From assembly GCA_900545755.1 (NCBI GenBank), contig URAG01000006.1:1-50261 (forward strand): a DNA stretch of 50,261 bases, read 5' to 3'. The position numbers and the translations under genes were made by a program. The stretch's first letter is position 1, and each line of letters begins with the position of its first letter. Source of the DNA: an uncultured Cloacibacillus sp. GTDB taxonomy: Bacteria; Synergistota; Synergistia; Synergistales; Synergistaceae. Shown here one piece after another: positions 39,973 to 47,414 of this stretch. A model generated the notes under the pieces. The model was not told the DNA's origin. It did not search any database and saw nothing but the letters and a program-made list of their open reading frames with translations.

Positions 39973-42012
39973 TTATTTCGACGCAGGAGCGGCCTGCTCC
40001 GCCGCGTCGCCGGACTGCGGCGCGTAGATGAGCCCCTTCGGATCGAGCATTTCGCGCGTCACGCCCTCTTTGCGTGTCGCCTTCTGATAGTCGCTGTTGT
40101 TGCGCTGTATCAGTATGCGCTCCGCCTCGCTGAGCTCCTGGCCGTCGCGGATTATCCTGTCTGTGACCTGCGATGCATGCTCCGGCGTCTCGATGATGTA
40201 TGGGGTAAGGAATATCATGAGGTCTACCTTTTCACGCTGTTTTTCCGTCGATTTGAAGAGATTGCCTATGAGCGGGATATAAGAGAAGAAAGGCACGCGG
40301 TTCTTGAGCTCTTTCTCCGCCTCTTTAATAAGGCCGCCGATGATGACTGTCTGGCCGTTCGCGACCAGCACCGACGTCTTGACCTCGCGCTTGGAAGTGA
40401 TCGGCGTCGCGTTGTTGGTTGTCGTCTGAAGTTCTTCTATGCGCTGCTCTATCTCGAGCGCGACGAGGTTGCCGCTCCTGATGTGCGGCGTGACGGTGAG
40501 GATGAGGCCGACGTCCTTGTACTCGTAGCTGTTGGTCACTGAGTCCGTGTTAGTCTGGTTCGTGAGGCTGCCGGTAAGCTGTGGTATGACCTGCCCAACC
40601 TGGAGCGAGCTTTCAAGGTTGTCGGTGCAGAGCAGGCGCGGCATGGAGAGGACGTTTATCGCGTCGAATTTGTTGAGCAGACGGATGTAGGCGTACATGA
40701 GGCCCGCGCCCTGTGTCGATGTCGTCGTACCGACGGCGTTGCCTGCTTGGTTCGTAATTACTTCTTCATTCGTCATCAAGCTCTGATAGAGCTGCTGAAC
40801 GTCAGATGGCACGCCTGTGTTTCCGAGCTGCACGTTCCCTGCGATTACCGCGTCGCCCATGAGGTCGCCGCCCCAGGCCGCCCAGTCGATGCCGGCGCTG
40901 TTGAGCTTGTTGAGGCTGACCTCTGCTATCAGGCCGCGCAGCATGACCTGCTTCGGCTGGGTGTCGAGCTGCTCGAGTATAGATTTAAGCGAGTTGTACT
41001 GCTCCTGCGAGGCAGTGAAGATGAGGCTGTTTGTCGGCAGGTCTGGGACGACGGTCGAGGGGACGGCTCCTTCCTTGTCCGGCGAGAGCTTAGCCGCGGT
41101 CGCGAGTATCTGCGAGAGCTGCTCGGCGACCGTCTTCGCGTCTGCGTTGTGCAGCTTGTAGACGTGGAAGTTCTCAGTGCGCGAGGGCAAGTCCAGCTCT
41201 TTGATAACGCGCTCCGCCTCGCGAAGCCCCTGCGACGAGCCGACGAGGACTATGCGTCCCGTACGCTCGTCGGCGACGGCCATAAGCCCAGCCATCTTCG
41301 ACGAGGCGTCCTTGCCCATCGCGTTCATCTGCGCTTCCAGCAGTTTCGCGTTCGCGAATTCTAGCGGGACGACCTTTATCGCGCGGATGCTGTCAGGCGC
41401 GTCGAGCGCGCGTATGACGCTTACGGCGCGGTTCAGCAGCGTCGCCTTGCCGACGAGCAACACGGAGCTGCCGTTGCCGACCGGCGATACCTGTATGTCT
41501 TTAATCGCGGTTTTGAGCGGGGAGACGACGTAGCCCGCCTTGACGTAGTTTAGAGGCACGACCTGGACGATGACGGCCTCGCTCGGACCGACGCTGCGGT
41601 CGCTTTTGACGACGGAGCCGCGCGTGACCGCGCCGCCGGACGCCGGGATGACTTTCGAATATCCGTCCATCTGTTCGAGGGTGAGATTGTTCATCTCAAG
41701 CACGGATAGCATAACCTCGCGCGCCTCGTTGAGGGTGACGGCCTTCGGCGAAACGACGGAGACGGTGCCGGATATTCCAGGGTCGACGAGTATGTTTTCC
41801 CCGAGAAGCTCCGACATGAAGCGCAGGAATTTGGTTATGTCGACGTCCTTGAAGTTGAGCTGTACGCGGCCGGTGGCGCGCATCTCGTTCGCCGCCTGCA
41901 TGAGGTTCAGCTCCTCCTGATCAGGCTCCGCCGCGCGCGCCGCATGGCAGGGCGAGAGCGAAATCGCCGCCGCAGCCAGTAAAATATAGATAAAACCTTT
42001 CCTTATCCGCAT
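39973..42012 (-). CDS. gspD: Type II secretion outer-membrane secretin GspD
   Basis: A 679-residue secretin with an N-terminal signal peptide (KGFIYILLAAAAISLSPCHAARA, cleaved about residue 28). N0 (VQLNFKDVDITKFLRFMSELLGENILVD) and repeated N1-N3 ring domains run to about residue 340. The C-terminal secretin domain holds VLSMPRLLCTDN, VGLILTVTPHI, VANGQTVIIGGLIKE and VPFFSYIPLIGNLFKS. It forms the outer-membrane exit pore. ATG 42012 is chosen over the GTG at 42021 because GGGAG is then 8 nt away. No S-domain for a pilotin is obvious in the C-terminal 70 residues. Confidence 0.95.
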   Translation of the reverse strand: MRIRKGFIYILLAAAAISLSPCHAARAAEPDQEELNLMQAANEMRATGRVQLNFKDVDITKFLRFMSELLGENILVDPGISGTVSVVSPKAVTLNEAREVMLSVLEMNNLTLEQMDGYSKVIPASGGAVTRGSVVKSDRSVGPSEAVIVQVVPLNYVKAGYVVSPLKTAIKDIQVSPVGNGSSVLLVGKATLLNRAVSVIRALDAPDSIRAIKVVPLEFANAKLLEAQMNAMGKDASSKMAGLMAVADERTGRIVLVGSSQGLREAERVIKELDLPSRTENFHVYKLHNADAKTVAEQLSQILATAAKLSPDKEGAVPSTVVPDLPTNSLIFTASQEQYNSLKSILEQLDTQPKQVMLRGLIAEVSLNKLNSAGIDWAAWGGDLMGDAVIAGNVQLGNTGVPSDVQQLYQSLMTNEEVITNQAGNAVGTTTSTQGAGLMYAYIRLLNKFDAINVLSMPRLLCTDNLESSLQVGQVIPQLTGSLTNQTNTDSVTNSYEYKDVGLILTVTPHIRSGNLVALEIEQRIEELQTTTNNATPITSKREVKTSVLVANGQTVIIGGLIKEAEKELKNRVPFFSYIPLIGNLFKSTEKQREKVDLMIFLTPYIIETPEHASQVTDRIIRDGQELSEAERILIQRNNSDYQKATRKEGVTREMLDPKGLIYAPQSGDAAEQAAPASK

Positions 42013-42069
42013 ATCCGTCACTCCCGTTATACGATGAAATTTTATCTCAAAGCCGCCCGTCCGGGGCCG

Positions 42070-42552
42070 TCAGTCTTCGTCTTCATCTTCGTCAGCGCCA
42101 TCTTCCGTGGAGGTCCCGCGCCGCGCGGCGCGCGCGTCTTTCTTTTCGTCCTCTTCAGATTCCAAGTAGACGGTGAGGCTGTTGCCCTTCGCGTCGCGCA
42201 CAGTGATCTCGCGCCATCTCACGCGGACGGTCTCCGACGCGGCGCTGGGCAGTTCCGCCCCGTCGAAGTCAAGCCCCTTGAGGTCGAGCCTTCCAAAGTC
42301 CTCGCCGAACATCTCCGTCTCTTTTTCTTCCGTCTCCCAGCGAAAATCTCCGCTCGTGCCGCGCTCGTCGAGCTCTCCGGTCAATATACCTATCTCTATC
42401 TCGCGCGTCTTGTCAAGCAGCCGTTCCCTGTCGCCCACTTCGACGAGCGTGTTCTGCGCTAGTACCACAAGCCTCAGCGCCGCCGTGCCTACAGTCGCGA
42501 GTATCACTACCGCGACGAGCACCTCTATCAGCGTAAAGCCGCCGCGTTTCAC
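42070..42552 (-). CDS. gspI: Type II secretion minor pseudopilin (GspI-like)
   Basis: A 160-residue pseudopilin. The prepilin leader MKRGG is followed by FTLIEVLVAVVILATVGTAA; cleavage is expected after Gly5, with Glu5 of the mature protein conserved. The short length and the pattern after the helix fit GspI. The protein ends with an unusual acidic tail (GADEDEDED). It begins 4 bp after the gspC stop. Assignment to GspI rather than GspH rests on size and on J and K being present nearby. Confidence 0.78.
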   Translation of the reverse strand: MKRGGFTLIEVLVAVVILATVGTAALRLVVLAQNTLVEVGDRERLLDKTREIEIGILTGELDERGTSGDFRWETEEKETEMFGEDFGRLDLKGLDFDGAELPSAASETVRVRWREITVRDAKGNSLTVYLESEEDEKKDARAARRGTSTEDGADEDEDED

Positions 42553-42556
42553 GCCG

Positions 42557-43576
42557 TTATTTCACCTGGTAGCGCAGTTCGAGCGGCTTTCCGCCGCGCA
42601 GCACCGTTACGTCGAAGCGGCTGCCCGCCATCAGAGAGTTCAGCGCGTTCGAGGCGTCGCCTACGTTCGTGATGCTGACGCCGTTTATCGCGCTTATCAC
42701 GTCGCCCTGGGCGACGCCTACGCGCGCGAGGACGCTGTCGGAGGCGAGGCTTTCGAGCTTCATGCCGGACAGATCGGGCGTCGGTACCATGCGCACCTTC
42801 GCTAGCTCGTCGTATGGGTTCATCAGCAGCGCGTCTACAAGCTCGCGCGGCACGGCCCCCTCCTGCCCTTCGGAGGCTGGCTCAAGCCCTGAGAAGTCCA
42901 ACTCCTGCTTCGCAGGCGAGCGCCGTTCCGTCTGCCGGCGCGGCGTACCGGCGCGTTTCGCGCTCCTGCGCTCGCGCTTGCCCGAACCGGCGGGCCTTTC
43001 GCCGCCGGAGAGCAGCAGGTAGATCGGATGTTCCTCCGCGCCGTCTGAGAGCAACGCTTCGCTGTATTCTATTTCGGAGAGCGTGAAGCCTTCGACGCTC
43101 TGCCCTTTCAGCACGAGCCGCGTGTTTCCGGAGACCTCTATCCACGCCGCGACGCCGGGCAGCGTGCCGCGAAGCGTCATAGATTTCAGTTTTTCGGGCG
43201 TGGCTTTCTCCGCGCCGTTCTTTGCAGTCTTCACGATGCGCACGTCCGCGCCGAAGGGATTTTCTTTCGTAAATTCGTCTATGCCGCCGATGCGGCCCGC
43301 GTTCGCGAACGACGGAGCGCGGCGGCTGACGGCGCGCGCGGAGGCGAGGTCGGCGTCGAGCGCGGCAGACATCAGCACCGACTCGCAGGCCGAGCAGAGG
43401 CAGTAGCCCGCGAATATGCCGCCGGCGAAGAGCGCGGCGAACGCCGCGCGCGCGGAGACGGAAGCCCCGTTCCGAGGCGCGGACGGCGTTTGGGCCGGCG
43501 CCGCCGATTTTTTGGAGGGCGCAGATTTGCCGCGATGCAGCAGCGCCCTAAGTTTTTCGGAGAGACGCAGCTTCAT
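42557..43576 (-). CDS. gspC: Type II secretion GspC-like protein with PDZ domain
   Basis: A 339-residue bitopic protein. It has a basic Ala/Pro-rich cytoplasmic start (1-42), one membrane helix (AAFAALFAGGIFAGYCLCSA, about 44-63) and a homology region (about 140-195, LRGTLPGVAAWIEVSGNTRLVLKGQSVEGFTLSEI). A long Arg-rich linker follows, then a C-terminal PDZ domain (255-339; DSVLARVGVAQGDVISAINGVSI). GspC connects the inner-membrane platform to the secretin. Its ATG overlaps the gspN stop (ATGA, 43573-43576) and has GGAGG upstream. The longer frame starting at 43591 would include that site. Confidence 0.85.
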   Translation of the reverse strand: MKLRLSEKLRALLHRGKSAPSKKSAAPAQTPSAPRNGASVSARAAFAALFAGGIFAGYCLCSACESVLMSAALDADLASARAVSRRAPSFANAGRIGGIDEFTKENPFGADVRIVKTAKNGAEKATPEKLKSMTLRGTLPGVAAWIEVSGNTRLVLKGQSVEGFTLSEIEYSEALLSDGAEEHPIYLLLSGGERPAGSGKRERRSAKRAGTPRRQTERRSPAKQELDFSGLEPASEGQEGAVPRELVDALLMNPYDELAKVRMVPTPDLSGMKLESLASDSVLARVGVAQGDVISAINGVSITNVGDASNALNSLMAGSRFDVTVLRGGKPLELRYQVK

Positions 43577-44166
43577 CGCTCGATCCTCCATTCGCCCTCT
43601 TTGAACTTCTTGAGCGGCAGCATATTCGTCATGCGCAGCATTTCGAACATACGGTCGAGCTCCGGCGGCGCTTTGACAAGCATCCGCGCCCGCACGAGCC
43701 GCATAGTGGAGAGGGAAATTTCCGCCGAGCCTGAAATAGAGGTCGGGCCTGTGAACGACGCTTCATCTATTACAACCGTATCCGCCGTCACGCGCACGCG
43801 AGCGCTGCCCGAGTTCCACTCTATCGGCTGGCGCGTCACCGGGACGACGCCGCCGCGGCCGAATGTCAGCCGCGCGCTCTTTTCTCCTGAGAGAAGCCAA
43901 CGGAGTATGTCGGGCTCTACATCTATCTCACGCAGGTTCACGCGGGCTACGGCCATGTCGGCGTTTATTCCGCGGAACGAGAATGTTTTTTTCAAAAATC
44001 CGGAAGTTTCGGAGGACGAGGCGGTAACGTAGATCCCGCGCGACGCGCCCTCCTTCGCGGCGAACGCAAAGAGCGACGAGGCGAGCGTGTTCCACGGGAA
44101 GAAAATTATGATTCCGATTATAAGTCCGGCGAGCGCCGCTGCGATGTGGAGAAGGTTCTTTTTCAT
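43573..44166 (-). CDS. gspN: Type II secretion GspN-like protein
   Basis: A 197-residue protein with one N-terminal membrane helix (LLHIAAALAGLIIGIIIFFPWNTL) and a periplasmic domain of repeated beta strands. WNTL plus the later ISGSAEISLSTMRLVRARMLV resemble GspN, an accessory T2SS subunit. It overlaps both neighbours by 4 nt (gspM stop and gspC start), indicating coupled translation. The name rests on topology and operon position; sequence similarity in this family is low. Confidence 0.7.
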   Translation of the reverse strand: MKKNLLHIAAALAGLIIGIIIFFPWNTLASSLFAFAAKEGASRGIYVTASSSETSGFLKKTFSFRGINADMAVARVNLREIDVEPDILRWLLSGEKSARLTFGRGGVVPVTRQPIEWNSGSARVRVTADTVVIDEASFTGPTSISGSAEISLSTMRLVRARMLVKAPPELDRMFEMLRMTNMLPLKKFKEGEWRIER

Positions 44167-44639
44167 TCCGTCCCGCCCTCTATCGTCAGCGCGGCGTTGA
44201 GCAGCCGCCCGTCGCTCCGCGCTTCCAGCACGCGCACCTCGGCTGTCTTGACCGTCAAGCCGCTGCCGCGCAGCTCTTCGACGAGCGACTCAAATTCGTC
44301 CGGATAGAGCCTGTTCACCTGAAGTGCGAGCCCCGCGGGCGACGAAGAAAGCTGGGCGACCTTGCCCTGGAGCCCCGTCTTGTCCAGAATCGCCGACACC
44401 GCGGTCAGCGGCTCTTCGGCGGAGACGACGCTGCGCTCGGGATACGAGCGGAGTTCCGAAGCGCCTTTGAGCACAAGCTCCGCCTCGCGCAGCCGCGCCT
44501 CGTTCGCGCGCTGCGCCGAGAGCGCGAAGCCGAACACGACGAAAAAGGCGAGCCACACTGTAAGCGCCGCGAGCGCGAAGCGCCTGAAACGCGGAAATTC
44601 CGGCTCGTTTCGAAGTTCTTCAAGATTGCTTAAAATCAT
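44163..44639 (-). CDS. gspM: Type II secretion GspM-like protein
   Basis: A 158-residue bitopic protein: a cytoplasmic start, one membrane helix (ALAALTVWLAFFVVFGFAL, about 22-40), a coiled-coil (RANEARLREAELVLKG), then a ferredoxin-like periplasmic domain (about 85-158) as in GspM/PilO. It pairs with GspL in the inner-membrane platform. Overlaps of 4 nt with both gspL and gspN show tight coupling. Confidence 0.75.
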   Translation of the reverse strand: MILSNLEELRNEPEFPRFRRFALAALTVWLAFFVVFGFALSAQRANEARLREAELVLKGASELRSYPERSVVSAEEPLTAVSAILDKTGLQGKVAQLSSSPAGLALQVNRLYPDEFESLVEELRGSGLTVKTAEVRVLEARSDGRLLNAALTIEGGTE

Positions 44640-45844
44640 TTGGCGCGTCCCCCTTCCGTGAGGTGGAGGCTGAATCTCATCCCGCCGCCGGGGATCTGCT
44701 GCACGTCGCCGAGACGGACCGCGAAGCCGTTTTTCGAGAGCGCGCCGCGCAGCGTCTGGATGTCCTCGGTCTTCTGCGCGCGGCCTTCAAGTTCTGTGCG
44801 CTCTATGCCGTAGCGCAGAGCGTCGAGGCGCATCGTGTCGGGCGCGGACTTCCACGCCGCAGCGACGCCCGCGAGGACGCCGTCGAAAGAGAGCTGCACG
44901 CCGCCGCCCGAGACGGCGCGAAGCCGCCGCGTGACGGAGGTCAGGGGCGCGCCGCTCTCCTCGCCGAGCGCGGACGAATATATCTCCGACGGGGCGGAGG
45001 CGAACGAATCTTTCATAAAGACGTTTTGAACGAGAAGCAGGACGGACAGGACGAGGCAGAAGGCCCCCGCCGCGACAGCCGCGCAGAGCACGGAGAAGGC
45101 CGAGGCGAAGAAGCTCTCACGCCGCTCCGCGGCGGAAGCGCCGCCGTTTGAAAAGTCGAGCGCCGCAATCGACGGGAAGGCAGCGAATGTCGCCTCGCCC
45201 GCGCGCTGGAGCTCCGCCTGAGAAATGCCGGCGGCGTCGAACATGCGGACGTTTTCCGCCGCTATCTCGCCGCCTGACGACTGCGCGTAGCCGCGCATCC
45301 AGCGCGCGGCCTCGTCCGGTGCGCATTCGCCGTCGGAGAAACAGCGGTAAAGCTTCGGCTCGTAGCCCTCGGCCCAGAGCGCGCAGGTGCAGCCGTCTTC
45401 GCGCCACAGCACGAGCCCGTCGCCGCCAACCTCGGAGAGCAGCGCGAGCGGGGCCGGGATGAAGGCCGTCTTGTCGCCGAGCCGTTTTTCATAATCCTCT
45501 ATCTCCGCGCGCGAGGCGAACCACGCCGCGCCGCGCGTCGAAGAAGCGCTCTGCTCCGTCACCTGCGCCGCCATCGCGAGCGCGCCACCGCCGCCTGTCA
45601 ACGCGCGGAATTTAAGCTCGAGCGCGCCGCGCAGCCCGACCTTCCGCCCAAACGGGAACGAGAAGGGATAGGCCGCCGCAGTGCGGAACGGCACGCAACA
45701 GACGCGGTTTTCACCGGGTATCTGCGGCGCGTCCGCGAGCCGATCGACGGTGTAGAATTTTACTTTTCCGTGAAAAGAGGGTGCCCCTGCCTGGACGAGG
45801 GAATTCAGCTTTTTTCTTAAATTTTTCAGCAACGGCAACCTCAT
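44636..45844 (-). CDS. gspL: Type II secretion GspL-like protein
   Basis: A 402-residue protein with the GspL plan: a cytoplasmic actin-like domain (1-250, containing TAFIPAPLALLSEVGGDGLVLW), one membrane helix (AFSVLCAAVAAGAFCLVLSVLLLVQNVFM), and a small periplasmic domain (about 300-402). GspL recruits the GspE ATPase to the membrane. ATG 45844 directly abuts GGAGG. TTG 45838, two codons later, has a 6-nt spacer and may be the true start. It follows gspK by 12 bp. Confidence 0.78.
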   Translation of the reverse strand: MRLPLLKNLRKKLNSLVQAGAPSFHGKVKFYTVDRLADAPQIPGENRVCCVPFRTAAAYPFSFPFGRKVGLRGALELKFRALTGGGGALAMAAQVTEQSASSTRGAAWFASRAEIEDYEKRLGDKTAFIPAPLALLSEVGGDGLVLWREDGCTCALWAEGYEPKLYRCFSDGECAPDEAARWMRGYAQSSGGEIAAENVRMFDAAGISQAELQRAGEATFAAFPSIAALDFSNGGASAAERRESFFASAFSVLCAAVAAGAFCLVLSVLLLVQNVFMKDSFASAPSEIYSSALGEESGAPLTSVTRRLRAVSGGGVQLSFDGVLAGVAAAWKSAPDTMRLDALRYGIERTELEGRAQKTEDIQTLRGALSKNGFAVRLGDVQQIPGGGMRFSLHLTEGGRAK

Positions 45845-45856
45845 CCTCCATGCACT

Positions 45857-46759
45857 CTATTCTTCCCAGCTGTACGGCGCGGAGCCGCCGCGTTCGACGA
45901 CGACCCTGTAGTTCCTTACGTTGCCCGCCCCGTCCGAAACCTTGACGCTGAGCAGGAAATGCGTGCTCCCGAATCCGATTACGTTCGCGAGCTTCGTCGT
46001 GAGGCTCGCAGGAAAGCCCGGCACGCCTCGCAGCCCTTCCATGTCGCGTATCGGATTCACGAGGCGATAGGCCGCGATGCTGCGCGCGTGCGAAAGCGTC
46101 AGCGAATCGTCGAGCACCGCCAGCACCTCAGGCGCGGCGACGTTGACGTTTATCTTTTCTCCGCCCACGACGGACACATACCTCGCGAGGCCGCCGGGAA
46201 TCTTCTCCGTGCCCCATAGGACGCCGTCAGTTATCTCCGGCATAGCGCGCAGCTCGCTCAGGTCGGAAATCATCCGGTTGATGTTCAAGTCGCGCTCCAA
46301 GCCGCCAAGCCTCTGATCCGTATCTGTATCTATAAAGTCTATAACTTCCTCCGCAAGACGCGGAAGCTCAAGAGCCTCCCAGATGTTCTTCCACGCCGTC
46401 TCGTATTCAGAGCGCGGCGTGACGCCGTCTGGAAGCAGGAGCCCGCTGATTGGTATTTTATCATTTAACGGACGTATTTGGACTTCTGCGACGTATTCTC
46501 CAATCTCTAGTTTGACAAATTCGCGTGGGTCGTAAAGCTGTTCAGCCGGACCGTCGTAGCCGTTCACGTCACCCGCTATTCGGCGGCTCATGACGTTCAC
46601 GGCGATTTGCGCTACGCCGCGGAAGCGGTATATCCTCTCGCGCGCGGCCTCGGCGTGGGCCTCCGTGCGCGCGAACCATGCGAAGGCGGTCGCCGCCGCA
46701 AGCAGCATCGCCGTCGCCATCATCACGGATACGAGGATGAAGCCGCTACTTTTCCGCAT
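45857..46759 (-). CDS. gspK: Type II secretion minor pseudopilin GspK
   Basis: A 300-residue large pseudopilin. The prepilin leader MRKSSG precedes FILVSVMMATAMLLAAATAFAWF. Cleavage is expected after Gly6, and, as is usual for GspK, the mature position-5 Glu is missing. The large helical insert (ITDFIDTDTDQR-type EEVIDFIDTDTD, INRMISDLSELRAMPEI) and NVNVAAPEVLAVL are the GspK signatures. GspK caps the pseudopilus tip with I and J. Its start lies 14 nt inside the end of gspJ. Confidence 0.88.
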   Translation of the reverse strand: MRKSSGFILVSVMMATAMLLAAATAFAWFARTEAHAEAARERIYRFRGVAQIAVNVMSRRIAGDVNGYDGPAEQLYDPREFVKLEIGEYVAEVQIRPLNDKIPISGLLLPDGVTPRSEYETAWKNIWEALELPRLAEEVIDFIDTDTDQRLGGLERDLNINRMISDLSELRAMPEITDGVLWGTEKIPGGLARYVSVVGGEKINVNVAAPEVLAVLDDSLTLSHARSIAAYRLVNPIRDMEGLRGVPGFPASLTTKLANVIGFGSTHFLLSVKVSDGAGNVRNYRVVVERGGSAPYSWEE

Positions 46760-47414
46760 TGGCGAACCTTTCCGTGCGCACGTAGGAACCCTCGGCCAGC
46801 ACTATCTCGATGCGCAGAATCGGAGGAATCCAGCCGTCGTATTCCTCCTGCTCCCACTCGTCCCCGTGCGGGAAATAAAAGCGCAGGCCGCGCGCAGTCG
46901 ATAGGATCAGCTCGCCGTCCTTCGCTTCAAGGTCGTCGGGGTCTATGTCCATAGGTTCCGGCACGTCGGCTGACTCCGGGCCGAACACGTCGCCGGACTG
47001 AGCGTGGAGCGACGGCTGCCCGCATATCACCCAGCGGTAGAGGCCAGGCGCTTCGTCGCTGAACGAGCCCTCGGGCATCACACGGTAGACCACGACCCCG
47101 GCGCTCCCGACCTCGTACTTTGGAGCGGCGCTCCACATCACGATGCGGTCGTCTGCGTCGTTTCCAAGGCTTTCTTCATGTATTATCCTGACCGATTGGA
47201 ACGACGGGTTGCGAAGCGCAAGCCGCAGGTCGCGGTACATCGCATCCGCCGCGTCGCGCGCGTTGTGCCGCCGCCCCCACCGCGCCTGCGCCTCTTCAAG
47301 CGAGCGCACGGTCACGACGAGCGGCGCAAGGGCCGCCGATGCGATTATCCCGACGAGGCCGACTACCAGAAGTATCTCTATGAGAGTGAATCCACGCGCG
47401 CGGCTATTTTTCAT
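46746..47414 (-). CDS. gspJ: Type II secretion minor pseudopilin (GspJ-like)
   Basis: A 222-residue pseudopilin. The leader MKNSRARG is followed by FTLIEILLVVGLVGIIASAALAPL, with cleavage after Gly8 and conserved mature Glu5. The long globular part after the helix and its place directly before gspK fit GspJ. Its 5' end overlaps the upstream Wzy_C protein gene by 11 nt and its 3' end overlaps gspK by 14 nt, so the three are probably translated together. Confidence 0.82.
   Translation of the reverse strand: MKNSRARGFTLIEILLVVGLVGIIASAALAPLVVTVRSLEEAQARWGRRHNARDAADAMYRDLRLALRNPSFQSVRIIHEESLGNDADDRIVMWSAAPKYEVGSAGVVVYRVMPEGSFSDEAPGLYRWVICGQPSLHAQSGDVFGPESADVPEPMDIDPDDLEAKDGELILSTARGLRFYFPHGDEWEQEEYDGWIPPILRIEIVLAEGSYVRTERFANAEK

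Noticed and set aside
37303..47414. Interpretation as a type IV pilus operon
   Set aside because: PilM, PilN, PilO, PilP, PilT and a major pilin are absent, whereas GspC (PDZ), GspK and GspL-like proteins are specific to type II secretion.
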